Positions 14,322 through 27,479 of a stretch of DNA of 64,000 nt are shown here, in pieces. A program made the position numbers and the translations under genes. Under the pieces are notes generated by a model, which saw only the letters and a program-made list of their open reading frames with translations, was not told the DNA's origin and made no database searches. Position 1 is the stretch's first letter. The number at the start of each line of letters is the position of its first letter. The DNA is from Liquidambar formosana (taxonomy: Eukaryota; Streptophyta; Magnoliopsida; Saxifragales; Altingiaceae), in the NCBI GenBank assembly GCA_039720395.1, contig CM077820.1:54318196-54382195 (forward strand), read 5' to 3'.

Positions 14322-15168
14322 CAATTGTCTTAGTCTTATGGTAATTGTGGTCACTAAAGAGCAAGTGAGTAGGTTCAGGTCTAATCAAATGTCAAGGAAA
14401 ATTACCACCAAAGCTTAGGCTCACCTGCAAAGCCATTGAATTCAATGTAGCATTAAATAAATAAATAGTCTTTTAATGTGTTAGTTCCTAAAGGTTACTT
14501 GTGTGTCCACAGCTGGTGAATTAAAAATATATATATATTGTTTGCCAAAATTGTGATCAAAATTAATTAGAAGCAAATTTCCAGGATGGAAGGCTTGCAG
14601 CCCATCCAGCCAATTTGTAGTAGGGCCAACCTTGAGGCTTCCCTTTCTATCAAGCCAGGTTGTTCCCAACTCCCCAGAAGCTCGTAGAAGGAAAAAACCT
14701 TAATGACAAGTTAATCAGGATTAAATAACCTAGAAGACTGTGTAAGCCAAACGCTTGTCGAATGCTTATTGGTCGTGGCGAGTAGCAACAAATACCAAAT
14801 CACTGGGCTGATCTCATAATTAAGAAATAAAATGGATCTTCTGAGATCATATTAATCAATCAAATCAAATTATTAAAAGCATTATTGTAATACAATAATT
14901 TGTCTCTAATACTTCTTTTTTTGGGGTCTCAGACAAACAAATGAATCAGGATTAAAAAAGCCATATGATTTAAAAACTCAAAATTCCAAGATATACCCCC
15001 TGAGCCTAATATTATCCACCTGATTTTTTTCTACTTTCAGCAACTCCAATGCTACAAGAGCCCTTTTCTTATTATTATTTTTACTCAAATAGTGAGAGAT
15101 ATTGCTTGATTCTCCAAGGCACATGTGGATAATGGGTTAAAAGAATTTTAAATTTAAAAAAAAAAAAA

Positions 15169-15199
15169 CTGAAAGCGTTAGTGCTAACAGCGCTTTCAG
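15169..15199. other. Short perfect-stem inverted repeat
   Basis: CTGAAAGCG at 15169-15177 pairs with CGCTTTCAG at 15191-15199 across a short loop that itself contains TTAG/CTAA. It lies just after an A run in intergenic DNA. Function unknown; it may be the end of a decayed transposon. Confidence 0.6.
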
Positions 15200-16739
15200 A
15201 CCCAACAGTAAAAGAAGGCAAAAGTTATTGCAGCACGTGCTTTTGAACGAACACCAGACAAACGTTGGCACGTTACAAAACGGTGGGCGGTGCAGACAGC
15301 CTGACAACTCAACGGCCTCGTGCCCAATTTGCTAACGTAATGAATTCTTCACCGTACACGTGTACATCATGCCACCGTTCATGTCTAACGCATGCATGTC
15401 CAATAATCATTTGCCCATCTTTGATAAGGTTGTACGGTCTGGATTTTGACTTTTCTTTCTTTTTTTTTTATATTTAATTTATAATAAAACAAAATCTATT
15501 TGATTCGATGTTTTCACGGATTTAATTGAATGATATATATATATATCAAATCATTTCTCTAAATTCAATATTTTAAATTAAGTGTCATTTTAATCTTAGA
15601 TTTATTTTTTACTAGCTATTTAAATTACAAATTTTGAAAATTATAATTACATAAGTTGTTATGTTGTCATTTTATTTATGTTACATCTGGAAAAGAGATT
15701 CGTAAGTGAAATTTATTTTTGAAATAGAGTTTGTAAAAAATTGTTAGAAGAATTTTACAAATTTCATTTAAAAATTACTTATCCAAATACAATGTTAAGA
15801 TGTGAAATTTATGATAAATAATGTTTTTCAAGATAATATCGCCAACGGTTCTTAACCTTAGTACTTTCGTAGTACGTTCCACTTCAGTTGTAAAGTTCTC
15901 GGGTTTGAATTTGCTTTGAATGGATGTGTGTGAATGCGTAGATAATACTATTATCATTTAACGCAAAATTAAAAATAAAAACAAAAGATCAAAACTTAAA
16001 GAGATATAATATAATAAACATTAACTAATACTCTAATAGTCTACCAGTGGGCATTGATCTGAAAAGTGTTAAAAGAGGATTAGACAGGTTCAAAATTTCG
16101 ATGCTTTCTTATATAAAATAAAATAAAATTGATTGATTAATTAATTAATTAATTGCACTTTGACATAGAGCAATACGTTGGCGAATGATTGGTGACCCAC
16201 TACATGTTTTCTCTCCTAATTAGATAAAAAGCACTCACCGAAGGGGCCCTCATGCCTGTATTAACGGTTTTTTTTTTTTTTTTTCCCTATATCTTAAAAA
16301 AATAGAGCACAAATTCAAATACATGTGCCCTCCAATTGGTTAGAACATCCTTCCAGGGGGTTTTCCATGAAATTTTTCAATAAAAAAATGTCATGTAATT
16401 GATATCCTCAGATGTACTCATCAAAATTTCATTGTTCTCACGTTGCGTTTACCTTCCTTTTTTTTTCTTTTTCAACTTTGACTTATTCATACGTATTTAA
16501 AAGATAAATAAATAAATAAATAATAAAAAGAAAAAAAAAAAGAGAGACCTCATTGAAAGAGAAATGAGGACACCCCTTCGTAGCCTTCCTCTCCTAATTA
16601 TTGATAATAATCACCTACAGCTTTGACCCACAATATTTTTAAAACTCTTTTCAAGTCAATTTATCCGTAGACTTTGGCAACATAATTGGAGGGAAAATTT
16701 AAAAAAAATTAAATAGGGGAAGGATTTGAAGAATGAGTA

Positions 16740-16920
16740 ATGCTATATATGTGTGTTCAAACTCTTCTTCCTCTCGTTACTAGTATGACATTTGTTTCGC
16801 TTGTTAAGTAAGTAATCACGATTCAAGTTTACGGAAAAATATTTATAATCATTTATTGTTAGTAAGGGGGTATTAGGGGTAAGGATCATTTTTATGGATT
16901 ATCAAAAAAATAAATAAAAA
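16740..16920 (+). repeat. Dispersed repeat copy 2 (SINE-like, A-rich tail)
   Basis: Diverged second copy of the repeat at 4690-4915, recognised by the shared GTAATC..GATTCAA block and the TTAGGGGTAAGG block before an A-rich tail. Confidence 0.4.
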
Positions 16921-17061
16921 ATTACGCATTAATTGTCTTGATACCTTTTAGTTATCATTACTTGTGTGAGTATGCATCTCATATGAATTGTTTAAACGGA
17001 GTAAAACTTTAGATACCCTTAATTATTATTCAAAAAAAAAAAAAAAGATTATTCTTTGTAG

Positions 17062-17717
17062 TAGGATTGTGTGCGAGTTGATTTGGATCAGTTTAGAGAA
17101 AAATTATCAACCAACCTACTCATAGGGGGTTGTAAATTTTTCAATCCGCCACCAAACTGTAAATGCTAAAAACCGATGGGTTGGTTATTTTTTTAAGCGG
17201 TTTGTCACTAACGATTTGAGCAAGTTCTGCAAGTTGTATCATGCCCTTTCTAATTGAGACATTTTTAATATATTAGGCGCGCCTTAGCTAATTAGTACAT
17301 TATAAATAAATTAATAAATCAAGAAAATATAATAGTATTTTAATTGCAAATATGAAAATTATGATTTTATGATGAAAATACATTTAATAAATGTTGATGA
17401 AATTAGTGATAATTAATGTTATTAAACGTTAAAAGACCCAAAACTCAACATCTTAACAAATACTAATAAGATAATACATTATTATGAAATTAGAGATATT
17501 TGATATTTATAATTTTATACATATATTATTGAAGGCTACCGGTTTGATTTTTGGTAGTTTGATAAAATTCAACCTACCAACCAAATCAAATTATCAATTT
17601 TATTATTTAATCCACTCAAACCGTGCAATCTAATTTCTCAAACCGCTTGAATCAGTGTGAAATGGAACGGACTTATTTGATTTGACCGGATTAATCAATT
17701 TTTTTTGCACATCCCTA
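17062..17717. mobile_element. Non-autonomous hAT-like element, 656 bp
   Basis: The element starts TAGGATTGTGTGCGAG and its other end, read as reverse complement, starts TAGGGATGTGCAAAAAAAAT. It is flanked by an 8-bp direct repeat, CTTTGTAG (17054-17061) and CTTTGCAG (17718-17725), one base different. An 8-bp target-site duplication with TA(G)GG.. ends fits hAT. The interior is AT-rich with imperfect inverted segments such as AACCAACC. There is no transposase frame. It sits about 230 bp upstream of the RING-PHD TATA box. Confidence 0.7.
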
Positions 17718-17950
17718 CTTTGCAGTAATGTAGCTCTACTGAGCACCACAACTATGGAGGAGATCGTACACTATCACAGGCCAAGTCATGAAATTACCTT
17801 TTTGTCTCATGCTAATACAAGTCAAAATTACGGTTGAGCTGCTTTTATAAGGGGCAAGTGGACATTTTGGTAATTTGGCACCGAATTTTTTTCTTCTCCA
17901 ATGAAAGATGCGTACGCCGTAAGTCACATCACCATTTTAACTAAAAACCA

Positions 17951-17960
17951 TATATATAAA
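17951..17960 (+). promoter_or_regulatory. TATA box, RING-PHD gene
   Basis: TATATATAAA lies about 860 bp before the start codon. A pyrimidine-rich leader (18000-18080) follows, with a plausible 5'-UTR intron from about 18025 (CAG|GTACC) to an acceptor just before the start codon at about 18815. The distance and composition suit a plant promoter; the leader intron is inferred. Confidence 0.5.
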
Positions 17961-18815
17961 ACGGACCAGAAAAATCAAAAAAATCATTTTATCTGAGTTT
18001 CGGTGGGTTCTTCCTCCTCTCAGGTACCAACCCTTTCTCTATCTAAAACGCGCACTCTCTCTCTCTCTCTAGACTTTCTCTCTGTATATGTATATATATG
18101 TTTTTGTGGTGAACAAATTTTCTTTGAATTTATTTTTTCTGGTGATTCCCACATCAATGATTGAGTGAATGGATCAATCTTCTTTCTCTAAAACTTTCTC
18201 TCTCTAGGTTTTCTCTTTCTAGACATATTATATGTATATGATTGATCATTTGATGTTTTTCATGGGCAATTTTGTTTGATACATGAATCTCTCTCTCTTT
18301 CTCTCTTTGAAATTTTCTCTCTATAAATAAATTGAATTTGAAAATGAAAATTTCAACGGCTAGGTTTCTTCGATTTCTCTGATTTGGATACAAAAATTGT
18401 TGTTTAGTTTTTTGTTATTAAATTCGATTACAATTCAGAACAATTTATGGTATAACAAACACTGCTGTATCTTGAATGTCATGATCTAGGGTTCTTGTTT
18501 TTATTCTTGTTTTTGTTTTGGTTTTTGTTTTTGTTCTTGTTTTGTCCCCCCCCCCCCCCCCCCTCCCCACACCCGAACCCCTTCTTTGGTTTTTTTGGTG
18601 GGGTTTTCTGTTTCTTCTGCTTCAAATGGGTTGTGAGGAATAACTGGTATCGTTTCCTTTTAAGGCAAGAATCAATGGTATTAAAGAATCCTAATATTTA
18701 CATGGTATGATTTCATTTGATATCGGTTTAAGAATTTAAGATTCTTGACATTTATGGGCTTCACTTTGATATAAGATTGATTGGGTTTTGTATCTTTGTT
18801 GGGGTGCAAGAACAG

Positions 18816-21800
18816 ATGGGGAGGGGAGGAAAAGTTGGTTTGAAGCGAGGTAGGAAGAGAAGGGTTCGGTCTAAAGATAATGGTTCGGATGATTCAGATG
18901 AGGATTACATGGTGGAAGAAGATGAAGTATCCGATTATGAGGAATCTTCATTTGAGGGAGATGAATTAGAAGAAAATTCTGATAGTTTTGAAGAGGAGTG
19001 GGAGGAGGAGGAGGAGGAGGAAGAGGAAGAGGTGAGGAAGGTTGCTAGATCAAAAGTGAAAATGGGTTCTTTGGGTCGGAGGAAAGTTCGGATTAAAACG
19101 GCACCAAAGAGGAAAAGGGCTTCATATGAAGAAGAAGAAGAAGAAGATGAGGATTATCATGATGATGAAGATGAGGAGGAGGAGGAGGAGGAAGAGGTGA
19201 GGAGGGTTGCTAGATCAGAGGTGAGGAGGGTTGCTAGATCAAAAGTGAAAATGGGTTCTTTGGATCAGAGGAAAATCAGGGGTAAGACATCACGGAAGAG
19301 GAAAAGAGCTTCCTTTGAAGAAGAAGAAGATGATGATGATGATGTGGATTATGATGATGATGATGAGGAATTCACGCCTGAGGAGGTTGATGGTGTGGAT
19401 GATGAAGAAGAATTTCTGGTGAAGAAGAAAAAGAAGAAGAATAAGGTGTGCCAGCAGGCCTTGCGGAAAAGGGGTTCTATTAAAACCCGAAAAAGGATGA
19501 GGAAGGTTATGAACAAGCCTTTGGGAAATAAAGGAAAAAATAATTTTCGTTTGAGGAGGAAAGCAAAGTCTGATGATGATGGGGACTTCGTAGAAAAGAA
19601 CCCAGTTGTGAGAAAAAAGAGTACAAAAAAGCCTGGTCGGAGAAAGAACAGTTTGGTTGTACGATCTGATTCGGATTTTGTGAGTTCTGGATCATCTGAT
19701 TTTGACTTCACTATATCTGAGGAAGAAAGAGAGCAGGTGAGAGAAGCCAGCAAGTTGTGTGGAAGTTTTACAACTAGTTTGAGGAGTTCATCTTCATCAA
19801 AGAGAATTCAGGAGGATGGGGATTTGTGTCAACAAAGAAAACCTCCAGGAAGAAAGGGTAAGGAGAAGGTAGAGGATGTGAAGAATGAGGTGGGTAACCA
19901 GGTGTGTGGGATCTGTCTGTCAGAAGAAGGAAAACGGATTGTGCAAGGAACATTAAACTGTTGCAATCATTACTTCTGTTTCAGTTGCATAATGGAGTGG
20001 TCGAAAGTGGAATCTCGTTGCCCCTTGTGCAAGCAGAGGTTTGTGACAATTAGTAAGCCTGCAAGATTGAACACAGGAATCGATTTGAGAAATGTAGTGA
20101 TAAATGTTCCAGAGCGTGACCAGGTATCTTGTTACTTTCCCTGACAATTTCTACATACTGGAAGCAGATATATATGTACTAATGTATACACACTCACACG
20201 CACACTCATTAGTTGTATTTACTTCTTCTTTTTTTCCATATTGTATTATTGTAGTTTGTTCCTGTTTTGAAATGAGGGGTTGATTGCTATATGCAGGTCT
20301 ATCAACCATCTGAGGAAGAAATTAGGGGTTTTCTTGATCCGTATGAAAATGTGATTTGCACAGAATGCCACCAAGGTGGGGATGACAACCTTATGTTACT
20401 TTGTGATCTCTGTGATTCACCTGCACACACCTATTGTGTTAATCTTGGGCGAGAAGTACCAGAAGGTAATTGGTACTGCGAAGGTTGTAGACCCGTTGCT
20501 CTCGGATCATCCAATTCCCGAGCTCAAGATCTTCTGCCTGATCAAAGAACAATGAGTAACAACTTGTCACATAGACCATCTCCTTTTGAAAATATTGGAG
20601 AAGATTTAAACCACCCTTCAGTGTCTTTACCTTCTACACTATTTACTCAAGGCATTGGGGTTCTTTCATCCCCTAGATACCATGTCGGAGATGTTGAAGC
20701 TGCTTCTCCAACATCTGGAGCAGGGGTGTCGACTCTTTCAAGAAGACGTCAGATACGTCATCAGATACATAATAGAATGAGACAGATGGCTGGCAGAACC
20801 GATGGAATTTCAGCTGCTAATTTGGGGAGTGGTGATCATTTTCATTCTCAAATTGATCAAAGTAGGGCAACAACATTTCAACATACCAGAACACCAGAGA
20901 CGGGGACATCGTATCATAATTTTTTTGAGGAAAGGATACAGGACAATCCCTCTCCAGTGCAAAATGGGGATCTTTTTCCTGGAAGATTAAGCCATTTCCG
21001 GAGGCAAGTGGTTCAGGATCAGTCTCCTGCAACTGCTGATGGTTATGTCCATGGCACATTTTTGGCGGGGATCAATTCAATATCGGGTTATGAGCCACTC
21101 CGTGAGTGCAGCAGCAGATCAAGCATTGGGTCTGATGGTAGTGTGTCCCCCTGTATGATGGGAGATGGGAGCCATTTTTACATAGAAAAGGAACAAGTGC
21201 AATCAATGGTTAGAAGCCATTTGAAAAGCTTGTCCAGAGATTTTGAGTTAGGTATGTTTAAGTTCAGAGTTTTTTTTTTCAACTTTAATAGCATACATTA
21301 TGTAGAACATTCTTGCAGAGGCTGGGGAGAGATTTGGGAAGAGTCTAGGGACTTAGGCCTTTCTTTTCTAGCATATGAAATCCCTGTTTTAAACCAGTGA
21401 ATCAAACTGTGCATGTTAAATAATACCATGAGTCAGATTTCGGTAGGTTTCAGTGATGAGGAAAAAAGAGGAGGAGAGAGGATGAGTGGGGGGGATGGGG
21501 AGAGGGCTTGTCCGGTGTCAGGAAGTAGAACAAGATGGTTTGTATCTTGAATTTTTCTGGAAGAAATTTTATTATAAGAAAATGCATGTATTTTATGCTT
21601 GCATCACCATTGGTTGATCATGTGTCATGTAGCGTCCACCATGTTGAATCTTGTTTGCTATTCTTGGTGCACTGCTATATTCTCTTACATAAATGATGGG
21701 GGTATCATCATGTATTGTTTCTAGAGCAGCTTATTACATGTGGTAGCACACTCATCTTGCCTGTTATCATACTCTTTCGTTGAATGTACTCATTTTGATG

Positions 21801-22267
21801 ATGTTGCGGAACTTTTTTTTTTTTGGGGAATGTGTTGATGAATTTTGTGCAAACAATTTATTACCAAATATCCATAAATAGTGGTATGAATGTATTGATT
21901 CGTTGTTCTCATATTTGAGTCAGTTTTGAAGTATCAATGTTTTTTGTGTGTTTTACAGAGTTCTATCTTCCATTTGATTGGAAATGGTGTCTTATATCTT
22001 CTTTTGATGCAGGCCACTAGTACTTTTAAGGACGTTGCAAGGAAGTCTACCCACACCATTTTAGCTGCATGTGGGCTTGAGCACAGGAGGAGTGAAGTGT
22101 ACTCTATGCAGCCACCACCAATTTGTTCCCATGTTGAAACAATGGCAGATGGACAGATGAGTCTATTGAAGGGTTATTGCTCATCTTGTTTTGATTCCAT
22201 TGTAAGAAATGTAGTGAAGACTATCTTGAACTCCAGACTGCCACACTGGTTACGGTGTAGGGATTAA
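18816..22267 (+). CDS. RING-finger/PHD-finger nuclear protein (apparent +1 frame break in exon 3)
   Basis: Probable chromatin-associated E3 ubiquitin ligase, similar to the Arabidopsis At3g05670-type RING/PHD protein (recall). Exons: 18816-20123, 20297-21251 and 22013-22267. Residues 1-360 are lysine/arginine-rich blocks alternating with long Glu/Asp runs. A C3HC4-like RING finger follows at about 364-407 (CGICLSEEG.., CNHYFCFSC, RCPLC). A PHD finger is at about 457-500 (CTECHQGGDD, CDLCDSPAHTYC, NWYCEGC). The last exon encodes a conserved tail (STHTILAACGLEHRRSEVY, GYCSSCFDSIVRNVVK). The start at 18816 is preferred over 18777 because a 5'-UTR splice acceptor probably lies between them. Exon 2 ends in phase 1, but joining it to exon 3 gives Gly-His-stop. 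Ignoring the single T at 22018 restores Gly-His-Ser-Thr-Phe-Lys and a protein of about 838 residues. Either the base is an assembly error or the allele is truncated. Confidence 0.85.
19032..19335 (+). repeat. Coding tandem repeats inside the RING-PHD gene
   Basis: A block encoding RKVARSKVKMGSLGRRKV, a basic KRKRAS motif and a Glu run (from 19032) recurs from 19221 as RRVARSKVKMGSLDQRKI with the same order. A further 24-base duplication (19197-19220 and 19221-19244) encodes the repeated VRRVARS unit. Both keep the frame. Confidence 0.85.
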
Positions 22268-24014
22268 TTTAGGGTGTCTTTTTACACGCCACTTTTTTTT
22301 TTTTTGGGGGTAGGAAATTATAGACACAAGATTCTTGTGGCCAACTTGTTTGTAGAGATTGGATCTTGGGAACATTGACATTGGACAAGGACGGGCTCTG
22401 TTTTTTATTTGATCAGATAATAATTATTTTTTGGGCAGGCCAACTCAAATTTCTCCGATCCTATTGATTGTACTAATAGTTCTCTTGTTTTCTAGTTGTT
22501 TTTAGACCTAGATTGGTGAACATCGATGACAAAAAGGTTCTGTTCTTGATTGATCAGTTTTAACAGTTATTTATAGACAGGGCAAGTTAAATTTATTTAT
22601 TAATGATTATTATTAATTGTGCTCCTCTGCTTAAGATGGGTGATTTTAGGCAGTTCTGTTTGCAGTTTCATATCATCCCCTGCCATAGTTGGAATGTGAT
22701 GAGCATAACAAGTTAATGCTATCTTGTTTTCGAAAAAGTGAGTTTATGCCTTGCTTTCTGCACAAGAGTAGACAGATGTACAGGCGAATGGGCTTACCAA
22801 ATGGTTGCAAAATCAAACCCGTCAAATTCAACTTTATCTGTATGTGCCCTAATATTCAGAAATTAGAAGTTGGGAGGGGGTGTTTCATATTGTAGTGTGC
22901 CAAAAAAGTGTGGGATTCTTGGGTCCTCTCTCTCTCTCGCGCTCTCTCTCTCTCTCTCTCTAGAGATGGCTCTTTCAATCTATTTAATGCCTATTTCAAC
23001 TAAGCATGCTGGTAAAACAGTTGTGAACAAGTAAACTGCAGACAAGACTACACGCAACAACCAACAGCCAACCACACCCCAATGCTTGCTTCACTTTCCC
23101 TGTACACTGCAGCAGAAGGTGGACAATGCTAGTATGTTTCTCTATTGCTTCTTGGAAGTGTTTCCACAAAACACAAGCAAGCTGCACCCAGAGTTTTAAA
23201 AGCTTCTCTGTCGAGTTCAAGTGTTATATAAAAACATCTCCTTCTGCAGCCTGTTAAATTGGTCACTCTTCAAAACAACTCCCATCTCAAACTCATAAAT
23301 GCAATAACAAAATGACATACTCCTATCAAAAGAAATATGGAACAGAATGGTAAGATTTTCATCCGATACAAGCTACCCATTCAACCGACCAAACCTACAG
23401 TGCTTCTATTCTTACCGCAATCTTTATGACATTTCTTCACTGCCTGATGTGGCAGGTGATGTAATAATACCACATCAGCCCAATAAAGGAATACTTGTGG
23501 GCAGCTGGCACAAGATGACATTGTAGTTCCCATAGATGCTGATGTGTACTATCACCCATCACATTAAGCAATAAATAAAAGATTATAAAAGTGACGATGA
23601 AAGTAACATTTTCATTTCAAATAATCAGCTACTGCACAACAAAAATCAGGTAAAGTATGTAAACCTCAAGCCAGAAAAATATTTTCCTGCCATCCAGTAA
23701 TCAGAAACATACTTGAAACTTGTTGGAACTTCAAGAAGAAACTCAATGTAGACATAAGGTGCAAATGGCAGACCAATAATGGGAGAAAGTATTCTCTTTT
23801 TTTCTTTTTTCACTTAATCATGATCTGAATATTATAGGCAATACAAGTCTGTTCAGGCCTAACTACTAGGATTCCACATGAAACATAAATTACACTCATT
23901 CCTACTTTTATTTTTCACTCTTGTTTAATACATTGGCATATTCACTACAAACATTGTGGGGCTCTTGGTTGTAAATATGAAGTCCACGATAGCAGTAGCC
24001 ATAACTTATCCTTC
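22268..24014. other. Convergent 3' ends of RING-PHD and Di19 genes
   Basis: I find no coding sequence here. It should hold the 3' UTRs of the two convergent genes. A CT-rich microsatellite lies at about 22926-22961. The DNA is otherwise unremarkable. Confidence 0.5.
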
Positions 24015-25328
24015 TCATAAGTTGTCGTCGAGAATGGTGGACAACAATAGCCCATGCACAAACTCGCATCTCTTTGCCTTCTCCTCCTTATCCTTGATCG
24101 ACAAGGGCGGTGATTTGACATTTCTGTCACCAAAAATTAACTTATTAGAACTAGGAAAGCCAAGATATTTTGAATATGATTTAACAAATAGGATTTAGAC
24201 AAGTAGTAAATATAATTATATTGGTGGCACCACTACAATATGAACCAACTAACCAAATAAGTAGAAAGGATGAACCAACATCTATACCCCTACAAAAGAC
24301 AATAGGATATGGGTGAATTCACTTAAAAGGCTGTAATGTCGAATGAAACTTGGCATGGTTTCTTTTATGACATCTTTTTCTTCAGCAAGTTTATGACAGC
24401 TAAACGCCACAAAGCATCTTACATCTCTAACCATGACATCAACCATGCTTAGAATTCTACTTTTTCTATAAAAAAAATTTATCTTAGCCTTCGGCCATTT
24501 AACCAAACTTTGGCATACAATGGGCTACATACCTAACACAGTTTATGTATGCGGGCCTGGAGGTAGCCCTATTTCCACAAATGATTTTGCTGCATTCTCT
24601 AGTTTATTCCATCTTTTATAGAGAATTCATGTCACATGAAATACATGCGACATATACACAATTTTTATAAACTGTATAAACATGTCTGTATACGATAAAT
24701 GTACAAATGTGTTGACTGCACCCAAAGATCCCAATCACCCCTTTTACAACATTTTGCTTCTCATTAACAGTAAAAATAAAAATAAAATAAAAATAAAAAA
24801 TCAATCTACAGGATCATCAATATAAATATAGCCCTAAATTGTAGTAACATTCCTGTCTCCATGTAACAATACTTTTAGGAGGTATGCAATAAATCAGGGC
24901 ATCTATAAACAAAAGTGTGAGTAAAAATGAAAAACAGAATTGTAGGAGGAACTGGGAAATATGCATGCAGTGGAATGCCTTTTCAGGATTTGTAGCCCTA
25001 ACTGGAATATGCTCAAATTCACTATTTACAACTAGGGAAATAGATATATCTTATAAGCCCATTATCAGTTTACCACCCCCTCTGCATGACACCAGAAATT
25101 GAGTTAGGAACAACATGCAATAATGATAACTGATCTGATCTTGCTTTGAAAGGAACATTAAACAGGAATCCTATATAGTCAGACGGCAGAGCATCTGAAA
25201 CAAGTAATTTCTACTCAACTGAATATGTTCGAAATATTAAGCCACTGGGGCTAGCCTAGTGATGAGGGAGGGTAGGGGAAAAGGGTAGGAGTAGGATAGG
25301 TTAGGGGTTCAAACCCCTCCCAATGTAC

Positions 25329-25359
<31 letters not shown>

Positions 25360-27423
25360 AAAAAAACAAAACAAAAAAATTGTTCGAAATATCACAAACT
25401 CCTATCAGAGCTCTATCGAGGTTAAATTGCTTGACATCTTGCTTCAAAGCACCCCTAAAGTCCTACATATAACCCACAGGTGGGAGCAAGGTGCACCATA
25501 GCACAAATTATCATCCACAAATTAGAGTCGAGAAACTGCTGTTGATCCAGCAACGAAGCCCTCTACCAACCTCCCCATCAGAATCCCCCTAATCCCCTAT
25601 TAATCAACCAACGGACTAAATGCTTCCTTCGCAATTCAAGAAAACAAAAGGGAGAGCAAATCACATTGGCTAGTTCTGTTGGAAAAGGTACAAATCTGAC
25701 TCTAATCTCAGCAAGCCATCTGATAAGTCACTCTCCCAAACAAAAATCTGAGAAAGCCTCTATAACCAGACCCATGTTTAGTTTTAATTTAGTTGTAATT
25801 TATCAGTTGGATTCAGGTTACTCAAACACAACCCAAGAGAGTTGTGTTATGCTCCTGTTCTAGCCAAATCATAAGTAGACCAATTTTAAGGTTATCTAAA
25901 TTAATTATAATGTTCAATGTATTATACTAGCTCATAAAATGGGTTGGTGTGTTTATTTTGTGGTGACGGGTAATAATTTGACCAAATTGGGGTTGGATTT
26001 GGGGTTTTCCCAACCAATTACTAACCTAACTTTGGGTTTATTGGTTTGGGAGCCTACCAGAACTTATACTAGCCAAACCAGACACATATCCACTCTTACT
26101 TGTAGCCCAGTTGGTAAGGATGAACTTGTGATTATGTGGTTAGGCCGTTAGGCGCACGGTCACGAGTTCGATTCCCTGCTAAGACAACCCAAGATTTAAG
26201 TGGGGGGCCTTAGCAGTGGGTTGTTGCGCTAGTCTCCCCGGGGGTTTAGGTTCCATGGGTGGATTGAAAGGCCCTGCTATGGGATGGTTCCACCGTTATC
26301 AAAAAAAATTTAAAAAAATAAAAAAAAAATTGAAACTTAAACATACTCAAAATTGAAAAGTATTGTTTTTCTATACATTCATGGAGGTTATAAAAAAAAA
26401 ATTTAAAAAGCATGAACAAATGCTGAACAGGAACAGCAAAATTTACATATTTTTCCACCACTTAACAAAGACAACCAGACAAATAATATTTCCTATAATA
26501 CTAATAGTTGTCTGGTTGACAGCTGCAAAATTGAGATACAAAATGGCATGTTAATGAAGGGTTCAATCCTCTATAGTACCATACCCCAGATGATGGCTAC
26601 AATACCATTGCCAGCTCAAGGTTTCAAGTCCATAAAAGGGAACACAATTAAGAACAAGTAGGTGAAAATGCAAGTCCATACCTTTCTAATACATTCTCAT
26701 CAGCACTTTTCTTGGCTGAGATTGTTTCAGCTGACGAATGAGGCTCACTGACAATATCATCGGCCATGGGCAAGATAAATGATGACAACAATGGATCAGG
26801 TGCCACATTGGATGAAGAAACTAGAAAGGAAGACCCCCCAAAAAGGGACTGTAGATTTCCTTCTCGCAGCTCTTTCCTCAACAAAGATAGTGTTGAATGA
26901 GATCCACCTTTACGTGATTTCCTCTTGCGCTGCATGTAATCTTTAGTTAAGTAATTCAATTCCTAATCAAAATCATAGCTGCTTCTTTGTTTCTTGTTTG
27001 GCCAACAGTAAAAATTCAACCCTAGACCCTAGCCACCCCTAGAGACGCCTATGCCACTGCACTATGCTGCCTTTGGCATCATAGTCATACTTCGATGTAA
27101 GAATCATTGGCAAAATAAATGTTGTCCATGAAAGCCCAAAAAAGAGGGGGGGGGCTCTAAATTTGAATATTGGCTTGAATTTTTTGCAACCAAAAAGAAA
27201 AGAAACGAAAAGAAGAAGAAGAAGAAGAAGAAGAAGAAGAAGAAAGAAAGAAAGGTGCTTTTAGAAAAGAAAAAAAAAAAAAAACTAGTGTTAAAGATTG
27301 ACTAAGTAAAATTCAGTTGTTTAAAGTTAGTGAACCTTAACAATGGCCTATACATTTCAAGGTTTCCTACCAGCTCTCATCGAAAAAGGAAACATATGAG
27401 GAAAATTCAGATATAGAACTGCT

Positions 27424-27479
<56 letters not shown>

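Larger units (their letters stand above)
3900..17940. other. 14-kb gene-poor region
   Basis: I recognise no protein-coding gene here. The DNA is AT-rich, with poly-T and poly-A runs and CT, AG and TA microsatellites (for example 12848-12878 CT and 12392-12409 TA). It also holds dispersed repeats, SINE-like copies, a long foldback element at 13281-13680 and a hAT-like element at 17062-17717, annotated separately. A short open frame at 13053-13277 (minus) has no family signature that I know. Confidence 0.6.

Noticed and set aside
18777..18815. Upstream in-frame ATG of the RING-PHD gene
   Set aside because: It encodes MIGFCIFVGVQEQ just before MGRGGK and overlaps a likely 5'-UTR splice acceptor.
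19349..19753. 134-codon antisense frame in the RING-PHD gene
   Set aside because: It is the complement of acidic and lysine-rich codons (poly-Ser/Phe); no independent signals.
26095..26180. tRNA-like segment with A and B boxes
   Set aside because: No acceptor, D or anticodon stems form; the boxes continue into a SINE body with an A tail.
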